Below are positions 1 to 7,765 of a DNA stretch of 32,930 nucleotides, piece by piece. The stretch's first letter is position 1. Every line of letters begins with the position of its first letter. Source of the DNA: an archaeon (GTDB lineage Archaea; Nanobdellota; Nanobdellia; Woesearchaeales; GW2011-AR9); contig JAHFSD010000014.1 in assembly GCA_023265925.1 (NCBI GenBank), positions 1 through 32,930 on the forward strand. Direction: 5' to 3'. The position numbers were made by a program, and so were the translations under genes. The notes beneath the pieces are model-generated. The model had not been told where the DNA came from, ran no database searches, and saw only the letters and a list, made by a program, of their open reading frames with translations.

Positions 1-6
1 AGCTTA

Positions 7-336
7 GTGTTGGCAATGAACAGCAAGGAGTCTGCCGAACGAAAGCTGGAGGCATTAGGCGGCTTCTTACGAAGAGCTTCTAAAGCGGGTGTCGACGTGC
101 GCGTCGGCGTACCTCCTGGTGCCACAGAACTGCACACGGAATTTGGCCGCTTTGCCAAAGTCAAGCCCTACAAGGATGCGGCCCGCTTCTGTCTCGTGGA
201 CAACAAGGAACTGTTGCTGTTCTTGACTGATGACACGAAAGTGCACAAGAGTTACGACTGTGCCGTCTGGGTGGAAGCACCTCAATTCGTGGAGTACTTT
301 GCCTCGCTGTTTGAGAAGGAGTGGAAAGGGAAGTAA
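7..336 (+). CDS. C-terminal part of a TrmB-like / PLD-like sensor-domain transcriptional regulator, likely truncated by the window start
   Basis: Open reading frame continues to the window edge; '...AGVDVRVGVPPGATELHTEFGRFAKVKPYKDAARFCLVDNKELLLFL...VWVEAPQFVEYFASLFEKEW' resembles the C-terminal domain of archaeal TrmB-type regulators. Confidence 0.5.
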   Translation: MLAMNSKESAERKLEALGGFLRRASKAGVDVRVGVPPGATELHTEFGRFAKVKPYKDAARFCLVDNKELLLFLTDDTKVHKSYDCAVWVEAPQFVEYFASLFEKEWKGK

Positions 337-378
337 AGGTTTTAAATAATACCCGAAACTGATTAAAGGAGAACAAAA

Positions 379-738
379 ATGACCCTCGACCGCTTAATCC
401 AAAGCAAGGAATTTTTTAATAGCCTGAGAGAGAAAGCTGTCCACATCAGTGAATCCCAACGAGTGCCCCTGCCGCCTCAGGAAGCAGACCAGCATTTTGC
501 GACTGCGGCCTATGCCGTTGCTTTCTTATATCAGCAGGGCATTGAACAATTATGTCAGCTGGAGCAAAAAAGAGTGGTTCATCCTTCCACTATCGCCGGC
601 GATTCTTTATCCAGTGCAATGCAATCATTAAACGATTACTTCCTTCGCCAGCAACATGCTTTCCAACGGGATGAGTATGAGCAATTGGCGCGATCCTGTT
701 ATTCTGCACACCGGCTGTTGGAGAGGGAAGGGGAATAA
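379..738 (+). CDS. HEPN-like helical protein, N-terminal part (interrupted; see 740-820)
   Basis: ORF 119 aa; 'AAYAVAFLYQQGIEQLCQL' resembles the HEPN 'AAFHAQQAAEKALKAL' helix; 'LTPEFVATRYPDV' (HEPN-like 'TRYPD' end) lies just downstream in another frame. Confidence 0.45.
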   Translation: MTLDRLIQSKEFFNSLREKAVHISESQRVPLPPQEADQHFATAAYAVAFLYQQGIEQLCQLEQKRVVHPSTIAGDSLSSAMQSLNDYFLRQQHAFQRDEYEQLARSCYSAHRLLEREGE

Positions 739-739
739 T

Positions 740-820
740 AAAATCCACAGGATTTTCCACCCGGTCTTTGACCGGTGGCGAACAGCGCCACTGGTTTCGG
801 TGGAAAATTCTGTGGATTTT
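740..820. repeat. 81-nt palindromic element: 22-bp outer stem (740-761/799-820) enclosing two hairpins (762-774; 775-791), a three-way-junction-like fold
   Basis: aaaatccacaggattttccacc / ggtggaaaattctgtggatttt (one G-T pair); cggtc-ttt-gaccg; gtggcg-aacag-cgccac. Confidence 0.85.
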
Positions 821-986
821 CTGTCAGGATTGACACCAGAATTTGTTGCGACCCGCTATCCTGATGTAGCGGATGAAATACCGGCACGGGTGAAAGAAGG
901 GATTATCATTAACGCGAGCTGAAGTAATGAGCTGGCTGGCACCTTCTGCCGATTAATTTTTAAACTTCATTCTTTTCCCACCAACC

Positions 987-1331
987 ATGCCTCTCAAACA
1001 AGCCCTGCTCATCCGGCAGGACCTGCAGCTGCCCAAAGGCAAGCTGGCGGTTCAGGTAGCTCACGCCTCCATCGACGCTGTCCTGAAATCAGACAAAAAA
1101 ATCGTGCAGGCCTGGCTGAACCAGGGCATGCCCAAGATTGTCCTGAAAGTGAAAGATGAAAAGGAATTGTTAGAATACTATCATCGGGCAAAAGAAGACG
1201 GATTGGCTGCTTCGTTGATCGCCGATGCCGGCAAAACGGTCGTGGCTCCCGGAACTAAGACTGCTGTGGGCATCGGGCCGGACGAGGAAGAAAAGATTGA
1301 TGCCGTTACCGGAAAGCTGAAATTGCTGTAG
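987..1331 (+). CDS. pth2: Peptidyl-tRNA hydrolase, archaeal/eukaryal type (Pth2)
   Basis: 114 aa, 'KQALLIRQDLQLPKGKLAVQVAHASIDAV...GLAASLIADAGKTVVAPGTKTAVGIGPDEEEKIDAVTGKLKLL'. Confidence 0.95.
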   Translation: MPLKQALLIRQDLQLPKGKLAVQVAHASIDAVLKSDKKIVQAWLNQGMPKIVLKVKDEKELLEYYHRAKEDGLAASLIADAGKTVVAPGTKTAVGIGPDEEEKIDAVTGKLKLL

Positions 1332-1369
1332 AAAGATTTATATAGTGAAGATTATACTTATATAACAAA

Positions 1370-1588
1370 ATGGAGGCAATTGAAGTTCAAGTAAGGGAAT
1401 GGGGGGGTTCTCTAGGAATAGTTATACCTAAAGAAGCAGCGATTGAAGAGGAATTAACAGCTGGAGATACTGTAGAACTCTTCCTTGTAAAAAAAACGAA
1501 TGTTCTCAAAGAAATTTTTGGAAAACTAAAGCTAAAACGTTCCACAGATGAGATCCTGAAAGAGATTGATGAGGAAGGCTGGGCATGA
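1370..1588 (+). CDS. AbrB/SpoVT-family antitoxin (VapB-like)
   Basis: 'VQVREWGGSLGIVIPKEAAIEEELTAGDTVELFLVKK' swapped-hairpin AbrB fold; overlaps downstream PIN gene. Confidence 0.8.
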   Translation: MEAIEVQVREWGGSLGIVIPKEAAIEEELTAGDTVELFLVKKTNVLKEIFGKLKLKRSTDEILKEIDEEGWA

Positions 1589-1953
1589 CTAGTACAACTT
1601 TTTTCTTTGACACCTATGCCCTCTTTGAGATTATCCGGGGAAATCTAAAGTATGCTCGCTATCAAGAAGCAGTCGTGGTCACGACCATCTTTAACCTGGC
1701 AGAACTGAATTATGGTCTCAAGAAAGAAACAAACCAATATCGGGCCAACGAATTGACGAGCAAATTTTCTTCAGCCGTGGTTGAAGTTACCGTTGAGGAT
1801 GTTGAAGAGGCAATGTCTTTAAAGATAAAAAATAAAGATTTATCTATTCCCGATGCCATTGGCTACACTGTCGCGAAACGACTACAGATATTATTCCTAA
1901 CGGGAGATGAAGATTTCAAAGAGATGCTCGGAGTAGAATTTGTAAAAAAGTAA
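1585..1953 (+). CDS. PIN-domain toxin (VapC-like ribonuclease)
   Basis: 'FFFDTYALFEIIRGN...TTIFNLAELNYGL...LSIPDAIGYTVAKRLQILFLTGDEDF' has conserved PIN acidic residues. Confidence 0.85.
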   Translation: MTSTTFFFDTYALFEIIRGNLKYARYQEAVVVTTIFNLAELNYGLKKETNQYRANELTSKFSSAVVEVTVEDVEEAMSLKIKNKDLSIPDAIGYTVAKRLQILFLTGDEDFKEMLGVEFVKK

Positions 1954-2008
1954 ACATTGAACCGAACGACAATAACCTTTATAAATAGTTCCCATTCCAA
2001 AACCCCAG

Positions 2009-2317
2009 ATGAAAATCCCCAAGACCATCAGGCGCTACTGTAAGTATTGTCGGAAACATACCGAGCAGAAAGTAGCGCAAACTAAAAAGAAAGCGCCGAG
2101 TTCATTAAGCCGTGGCTCCAAGTACCGTGCCCGCTTGCGGGGACGGGCCCGTGGCGTGGGCAATCTGGGACGGTATTCCAAGCCAGCCATCACCAAATGG
2201 AAACGGACCGGAGCCAAGGCGACCAAAAAAACCGATTGGCGCTACACCTGCAACGTCTGCAAGAAATCGTCCGTTCAGCGCACCGGTATCCGCACTAAAA
2301 AGGTCGAATTTATCTGA
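2009..2317 (+). CDS. rpl44e: Ribosomal protein L44e
   Basis: 'MKIPKTIRRYCKYCRKHTEQKV...' and C-terminal zinc ribbon 'YTCNVCKKSSVQRTGIRTKKVEFI'. Confidence 0.95.
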   Translation: MKIPKTIRRYCKYCRKHTEQKVAQTKKKAPSSLSRGSKYRARLRGRARGVGNLGRYSKPAITKWKRTGAKATKKTDWRYTCNVCKKSSVQRTGIRTKKVEFI

Positions 2318-2340
2318 ACCATGATCCATTTATCTAAACC

Positions 2341-2520
2341 ATGATCCCCCAGCCCCGCAGCAAATTCATCAAGGTCCGTTGCTCCAAGTGCAAGAATGAG
2401 CAGATTATTTTTGGTAATGCCAGCACGCTGGTGCGCTGCCTGGTCTGTAATAAGGAATTAGCCTATCCCACGGGAGGGAAGTCGCGGATCTCGGCCAGGG
2501 TGTTAGAGGTGTTGGAGTAA
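2341..2520 (+). CDS. rps27e: Ribosomal protein S27e (59 aa; missing from ORF track because of its length)
   Basis: My translation: MIPQPRSKFIKVRCSKCKNEQIIFGNASTLVRCLVCNKELAYPTGGKSRISARVLEVLE*; two CxxC motifs; adjacent to rpl44e and aIF2-alpha as in many archaea. Confidence 0.95.
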   Translation: MIPQPRSKFIKVRCSKCKNEQIIFGNASTLVRCLVCNKELAYPTGGKSRISARVLEVLE

Positions 2521-2523
2521 GAA

Positions 2524-3300
2524 ATGTTATATCACCGCACTGGAATTCCGGAAGAAGACGAAATCGTCTTATGTAAAGTTACTGAAATCTTTCCTAATTC
2601 TGTCTTCGTCGAACTGGTCGAATACCACCAGCAGGGGATGGTGCATATCTCAGAAATAGCTCCGGGAAGAATCCGCAACCTGCGGGAGTATGTCACGATT
2701 AGCCGCGAGATAGTCTGTAAAGTCCTGAGGATTGACCGGGAAAAAGGCCATATTGACTTATCATTGCGCCGGGTCAATTCCACCGAGCGGGAGCAGAAGC
2801 TGGAGGACCTTAAGCAGGAATTGAAAGCAGAAGCGCTGATTGCCGCTTTATCCAAGAAATTGAATGTCAAAGTGGAGGAGTTATACCGGACGATTGCGGC
2901 GGCAGTGTTCAAGGAATATTCTCATCTTTATTTGTGCTTTAAAGAGCTGGTCTCCGGCGAAGCCGATCTGGAAAAGCTGGGGCTGGAAAAGAAACTGGCT
3001 GAAGAAGTCACTGCTGCCGTCCTGGACAAATTCAAGCCGGAAAAGATCTTTCTGAAGGGAGAGATCCGCCTGCAGACCTATGACTCCAATGGCCTAAGGA
3101 AAATCAAGACCGTTCTCGCCGACGTGGAGAAAGTTTCACCCTCCATCTCCTTATCTTATTTAGGCGCTGGCCGCTATCGCCTCGTCATTGAAGATGTGGA
3201 TTACAAGCCGGCGGAAAAGAAATGGGGTAAAGTCGGGGACGTGATCGAAAAATTCAAGGACAAGATCTCCACGGCTTCCCTGCTCCGCGAGAAGGAATGA
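2524..3300 (+). CDS. eif2a: Translation initiation factor aIF2 subunit alpha
   Basis: S1 domain 'EIVLCKVTEIFPNSVFVELVEYHQQGMVHISEIAPGRIRNLREYV...IDLSLRRV'; 258 aa. Confidence 0.95.
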   Translation: MLYHRTGIPEEDEIVLCKVTEIFPNSVFVELVEYHQQGMVHISEIAPGRIRNLREYVTISREIVCKVLRIDREKGHIDLSLRRVNSTEREQKLEDLKQELKAEALIAALSKKLNVKVEELYRTIAAAVFKEYSHLYLCFKELVSGEADLEKLGLEKKLAEEVTAAVLDKFKPEKIFLKGEIRLQTYDSNGLRKIKTVLADVEKVSPSISLSYLGAGRYRLVIEDVDYKPAEKKWGKVGDVIEKFKDKISTASLLREKE

Positions 3301-3476
3301 TGGAACATCTCCATAACTGCGGTTCCTGCGGAAAGTATACGATGGAGAAAGCCTGTGCTTCTTGTAACACGGAGACAATGTTGCCCCGACCGCCAAAATT
3401 CTCGTTGGAGGATAAATATGCGGAGCTGAGAAGAGAGGTGAAGAAAGAAGGCTTGCGGAAAAAAGGATTATATTAA
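3300..3476 (+). CDS. nop10: H/ACA RNP protein Nop10 (58 aa; missing from ORF track)
   Basis: MEHLHNCGSCGKYTMEKACASCNTETMLPRPPKFSLEDKYAELRREVKKEGLRKKGLY*; start overlaps aIF2-alpha stop. Confidence 0.93.
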   Translation: MEHLHNCGSCGKYTMEKACASCNTETMLPRPPKFSLEDKYAELRREVKKEGLRKKGLY

Positions 3477-3503
3477 AAAAAGGATAAAAGGATTATACCA
3501 AAT

Positions 3504-4265
3504 TTACTGTAAATTCAGATCCAGCAACGCTCCGGAGACGCTGATTCCCCTGGCTACGCCTTCCATATTTAAGACCTCGGCCGCGGCCCGGTCAATCACG
3601 AGCTTCCCGTCAAAGAAATAGATTTTCAGCTGGTCCTGCTCCAGTTCATAGGTCAGCTTTTCCGCTACGGTCAATTGGCCGTTGCCGTGCGGCAGGCTCA
3701 CTTCTTCCAGTTCCAGCTCATCCAGGCCCAGATAATCGTATTGCAGGTCGTCAAAGGCGATTTTAATTTCCCCTTTAGAAGATAAGGCAATGTCATTCAC
3801 TTCAATGGCTTTGGCGCTTCCGCTGAGCGAGAAGCCCACTTTGTCAAAGTCCAGACTGCCGGAAAAGTCTTTAATTCGCAGTGTTACCTGCTGAATATTA
3901 TTAAGTTCCAATTTATCATTATTGACGCTGATGCGGGTAGTTAAGTCGTCAAAGCGGACTTCGATGTCACGCACTTTGGCATCATCCTTGACGCTGGGAA
4001 TCTGATCAAATAATACCGCCAGATCCACTTCCCGCTGATTTCTTTTCGCACTTTTGCCAAACACTTGCTCTAAGGATTCAGTATCAGTAGTCGCTTCTGG
4101 TTTTACTTCTTTGCTGTTATTTTTATCGACCAGCCCAACCATCGCGCTGGTGAGGCTGAAGTCATCATCATTGTTCAGGTACAGGAGAAAGATTATCCCG
4201 GCGACCACCAACGTGGTCATGACGATGTAAAACCGCAGACTGTGCTGCTGTTGTTCGTGGGGCAT
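3504..4265 (-). CDS. Hypothetical protein with a single N-terminal transmembrane helix
   Basis: 253 aa; hydrophobic 'FYIVMTTLVVAGIIFLLYL'; acidic beta-rich remainder. Confidence 0.7.
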   Translation of the reverse strand: MPHEQQQHSLRFYIVMTTLVVAGIIFLLYLNNDDDFSLTSAMVGLVDKNNSKEVKPEATTDTESLEQVFGKSAKRNQREVDLAVLFDQIPSVKDDAKVRDIEVRFDDLTTRISVNNDKLELNNIQQVTLRIKDFSGSLDFDKVGFSLSGSAKAIEVNDIALSSKGEIKIAFDDLQYDYLGLDELELEEVSLPHGNGQLTVAEKLTYELEQDQLKIYFFDGKLVIDRAAAEVLNMEGVARGISVSGALLDLNLQ

Positions 4266-4349
4266 GGATTACCTCTTTATGCTGGCTATATGCTGGCTAT
4301 GCTGGCAGTCAGGGCTAGGCTCTTAATAAACTTTTTGGTTATGGGGTAC

Positions 4350-4409
4350 ACTGTTCTTACCATTACTGTTTTTACCGCCACTGTTTTTACTATTACTGTT
4401 CTTACCATA
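4350..4409. repeat. Four tandem 15-bp units ACTGTTCTTACCATT-like
   Basis: ACTGTTCTTACCATT/ACTGTTTTTACCGCC/ACTGTTTTTACTATT/ACTGTTCTTACCATA, intergenic. Confidence 0.85.
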
Positions 4410-4433
4410 ACTCTTCTGGAAAGCTTAATTCTC

Positions 4434-4916
4434 TCACCCAGTGGACATCAACCCTCCCCGGCGGTTCTTCTCAATCAGCTCTTCAATCAGCTCCAGGATA
4501 CGCTGCGGATCATCAACATCTTTAATTTCAAACGAATTTTCTCCTGAACCATGGATGAAGACCGTGCCATAATTCAGCAGGCGCTGGAGCCGGCCCTGCT
4601 TGAGGTTAATTTCCGGAACGAAACCTAAAGGGATAAAATGGACACTTTTGGTTTGCTGCTTGATGAATCCTTTAGTGATGATCACTTTCTGCTGGGTAAT
4701 GGTGTAGGTGCTCAACAAGCGGGCGATTTCCGCGGACAGCAAGGCCACCAGGGCTAGGCCGCTGACCAGGTAGCTAATGCTGTTCACCACCGCCACTCCT
4801 TTCAGGAATAATGCTCCCAATAGCAGCAAGAGGAAAAAGCTACAGGCATATTCAATGCTATACGCCTTGCGGGAAGGCCGCAGCACCATCAGGATTTTAT
4901 CATCTTTTTCGCTCAT
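4434..4916 (-). CDS. Membrane protein with bacterial-PH-like (DUF304/YdbS-type) domain
   Basis: Two TM helices then 'YTITQQKVIITKGFIKQQTKSVHFIPLGFVPEINLKQGRLQRLLNYGTVFI'. Confidence 0.7.
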   Translation of the reverse strand: MSEKDDKILMVLRPSRKAYSIEYACSFFLLLLLGALFLKGVAVVNSISYLVSGLALVALLSAEIARLLSTYTITQQKVIITKGFIKQQTKSVHFIPLGFVPEINLKQGRLQRLLNYGTVFIHGSGENSFEIKDVDDPQRILELIEELIEKNRRGGLMSTG

Positions 4917-4968
4917 GGAGCATTTCCTTCCCTAAAAGTTTATATATCTTATGGCTGCAGAAAAGGCG

Positions 4969-5748
4969 ATGCCTGAATTACCGGAAGTGGAGACAATTGT
5001 GCGGCAATTACGGGATGTGGTGCAAGGCAAGAGCATTAAAGCCGTTAAAATTTTAGATAAAAAGGTAGTAGATGTCCGGATTGCCGCTCTTCCGCCCTCG
5101 ACCATCCAGAGAATTACCCGCCGGGGAAAATACCTGCTTTTCCACCTCGACAACAACAATGTCCTTCTTACCCATCTGCGGATGAGCGGGCACTTTCAGT
5201 ATGGGAAGGAACCTTCCCGCTATACTGCCGCAGTATTTCATTTCCAGGATGGAACACTTCTTACTTTCAATGAAATCAGGCGATTTGGCCGGATGAAAGC
5301 CGTGAAGGAAAAACAACTTCCCAAGATACTTTCCCCGCTGGGACCGGAGCCACTAGAATGTTCCTATACTGTCTTTAAGCAGCGGCTGGAAAAGAAAACA
5401 AAATCAAACCTTAAAACTACCCTGATGGATCAGCGGGTACTGGCCGGCCTTGGCAACATCTATGCCCAGGAAACGCTGTATAGAGCCGGCATTAATCCGC
5501 AGCGCACCGTCGGAACGCTGCAGGAAGGGGAAAGGAAGAAATTATATCATTCCATTCAATCTATCCTGCGCCGGGCGATCAGGCAGGGCGGCACGACGAT
5601 CGAGAATTACACCAGCCTGGAAGGCGCCGGCAGGTTTCAGAGATTTTTGGCAGTGTATGAGAAAGAGCAGTGTCCAAAGAAACATTCTGTTCAGAAAATG
5701 AAGATTGGGGGAAGGGGGACGTATTGGTGCCAGAAATGTCAGAAATAA
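4969..5748 (+). CDS. mutM: Formamidopyrimidine-DNA glycosylase (Fpg/MutM family); start likely 4969, not 4951
   Basis: 'MPELPEVETIVRQL' catalytic Pro/Glu N-terminus; 'LTHLRMSGHF', 'GLGNIYAQETLYRAGINP', C-terminal 'GGRGTYWCQKCQK'. Confidence 0.92.
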   Translation: MPELPEVETIVRQLRDVVQGKSIKAVKILDKKVVDVRIAALPPSTIQRITRRGKYLLFHLDNNNVLLTHLRMSGHFQYGKEPSRYTAAVFHFQDGTLLTFNEIRRFGRMKAVKEKQLPKILSPLGPEPLECSYTVFKQRLEKKTKSNLKTTLMDQRVLAGLGNIYAQETLYRAGINPQRTVGTLQEGERKKLYHSIQSILRRAIRQGGTTIENYTSLEGAGRFQRFLAVYEKEQCPKKHSVQKMKIGGRGTYWCQKCQK

Positions 5749-5749
5749 T

Positions 5750-6463
5750 TTACTGGTGATTTTCCGGAAGAATCTCCTTCACCTTCCCAAACCAAAACAC
5801 TTCCCCTTTACCGACGACATACACCTCAAACCGGGAAACATCTTCCAGAAACGGGCTTAATAACCTCTCCTTCAGAATATCCGTCCCTTCCAGCAAGGGA
5901 TTAAAGCTAGGCACGGCAATCAATTCTTTCCCCTGCCACTTTCCTTTCAGGAAACATTTGTACTTCTCCCGCTTGCTGCCTTTTCTGATGGTAAGGGCCG
6001 GATGCTCATGGCCGATGATGATGCGTTTGGCTTTCGTGTCCACCAGATGATCTCCATGGACAATTAAAGTATCGCCGACAAGATATTCAGTAACCACCTG
6101 AACAGCCCTCTTTTCGGCAATAAATTTCAGCAGCGGGTCATGATTCCCGCGGATGATTATCACCTCAGCCACCTCGTTCAGGACAAAATCCAGGAATTCC
6201 AGCACTTCTTTCCATTCCTGCTGTAAGACCGTGCCAAATTCGTGCTTTAAGTCACCGTTGATGATTACAGTGGCAGGGGAAACGTTGTGAAAAATTCTGG
6301 TTATCTGCTCTTTGATTTCCTGCAGCTGAAACCGCGGCACCAGAATGCCTTTTCGATGGAGAGCTTCCTCATAACCAAGATGGAGGTCGTTGATGATCAG
6401 GATTTTCTGTTTTCTGAGCCATAAGGCCGTGTCCACCATCTGCATGCCGGGGCTGATTTCCAT
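5750..6463 (-). CDS. Archaeal calcineurin-like metallophosphoesterase
   Basis: 'LIINDLHLGYEEAL...VIINGDLKHEFG...IIIRGNHDPLL...IVHGDHL...IIGHEHPAL'. Confidence 0.9.
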   Translation of the reverse strand: MEISPGMQMVDTALWLRKQKILIINDLHLGYEEALHRKGILVPRFQLQEIKEQITRIFHNVSPATVIINGDLKHEFGTVLQQEWKEVLEFLDFVLNEVAEVIIIRGNHDPLLKFIAEKRAVQVVTEYLVGDTLIVHGDHLVDTKAKRIIIGHEHPALTIRKGSKREKYKCFLKGKWQGKELIAVPSFNPLLEGTDILKERLLSPFLEDVSRFEVYVVGKGEVFWFGKVKEILPENHQ

Positions 6464-6519
6464 CTCATCCTTGGGAGTGAGAAATATTTATAAAGGATTT
6501 GGCTAGGAAGCAACCTACT

Positions 6520-6607
6520 GCCCCAGTGGCTTAGCCCGGTTAGAGCAGTCGGCTGTTAACAACAGAAAGATACCGACAGATCACCAGTTCAAATCTGGTC
6601 TGGGGCG
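6520..6607 (+). tRNA. tRNA-Asn(GTT), 13-nt intron at 37/38 (6559-6571)
   Basis: Acceptor gccccag/ctggggc; anticodon stem gtcgg/ccgac; spliced loop CTGTTAA; T-arm accag-ttcaaat-ctggt; TATA 'atttataaag' about 30 nt upstream. Confidence 0.88.
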
Positions 6608-6614
6608 CTTTTTA

Positions 6615-6773
6615 CTTCCCTAACCCCACTCCATACACTCTTTCCGCCACCTTCCTCATCGTGCCCACCTCCTCCCCTTTCCCGTTCTTAAACAGCAGTT
6701 CGCCATAGCCATGCACGACAATTTCCAGGCCCTGCTCCCTGATGACGAGAAGGATGGGAGTCTCTGGCAATTT
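6615..6773 (-). pseudogene. 5'-truncated copy of the small gene at 9978-10247
   Basis: Minus-strand translation ETPILLVIREQGLEIVVHGYGELLFKNGKGEEVGTMRKVAERVYGVGLGK* closely matches the C-terminus of the 9978-10247 product. Confidence 0.8.
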
Positions 6774-6938
6774 CTGCTACCGCCATAAAAAACTTAGAAC
6801 TCATACCAGACTTTCTCACCAAAAAACCTCCACATCAAGAATGTCTTAGCGAGGAAGCCTGGAAAGAGTGATATTTGATTTTGGAAGAACAGACCTTTCT
6901 ATCAAAAAGCTTAAATAATCTAAAAACAAGGAACAGTC

Positions 6939-7727
6939 ATGTCATTCAACCGAACGTATTTTAAAATACTCCTAGGTTTCTACCTATCATCTTTCCCTTC
7001 CTGCGCCAGGCCTGCAGGAAGAGGAGAGTACAACGAATATGTAGATCATTTAGAGATCCAGGCACCATCTTTCTTGAATGCAGTTCCAGATGAATGTAAC
7101 GAATTGACACAGCAGCAACGACGCCAAGAAATTCACCGACAACTTGAACAGGAGAAGGATGAGCATACCATCGATACGCTGCTCCAGGAACGAGCGTCTC
7201 TTAGTATCAGTTTAGCAAATTGTAAATACAAGAATGATAAAGTGGAGTACAGCTCCCTTCTTAAAGATGCTGCCCAACACTATGAAATGCTTGGTCAGTT
7301 TGAAGTAGCTGGCCGAATATATCATAAAATTAATGAGATTGCCCCAGCACAAGAATGTTTCAAAAAAGACACTAAAACTATAGAAGAGACGATGAAAATA
7401 ACTCCTCGGGAAAAACTTCTTCAATTTCGAGATGAATTTCTGGCACAAGGCGATTACTGGAAGGCCGGCAAAATTTCGTGGTACTTAGGAGATCAAATAT
7501 CGGGCCGGGCACTCATTGAAAATTCATCAGAGTACGGTAAAGCCCATCAGGAAGCGGAAAGATTGATGCAACAGCAGAGATTCCGTACTGCACTCAATTT
7601 TCTGTGGAGAGGAGAAATACTCCCATTCTATCGGGAATTAATGCTGGAATGGTGTGGTTCTCATCAGGATTGCCAACAAGAAGTAAAAGCATATGATCCG
7701 CTGAAAAACAGGCCTATACGATTTTAA
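6939..7727 (+). CDS. Hypothetical secreted or membrane-anchored helical-repeat protein
   Basis: 262 aa; hydrophobic N-terminus; TPR-like helices ('DAAQHYEMLGQFEVAGRIYHKINEIAPAQECF'). Confidence 0.55.
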   Translation: MSFNRTYFKILLGFYLSSFPSCARPAGRGEYNEYVDHLEIQAPSFLNAVPDECNELTQQQRRQEIHRQLEQEKDEHTIDTLLQERASLSISLANCKYKNDKVEYSSLLKDAAQHYEMLGQFEVAGRIYHKINEIAPAQECFKKDTKTIEETMKITPREKLLQFRDEFLAQGDYWKAGKISWYLGDQISGRALIENSSEYGKAHQEAERLMQQQRFRTALNFLWRGEILPFYRELMLEWCGSHQDCQQEVKAYDPLKNRPIRF

Positions 7728-7765
7728 AGAGTGAATAAATAAGGTGGGTAGTCGGTGTAGGGGGT

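Noticed and set aside
1370-1953. VapBC-like pair as a novel system
   Set aside because: Typical AbrB-PIN toxin-antitoxin arrangement; listed as a feature only.
2105-2329. Small antisense ORFs over rpl44e
   Set aside because: Overlap a certain ribosomal protein gene; no family resemblance.
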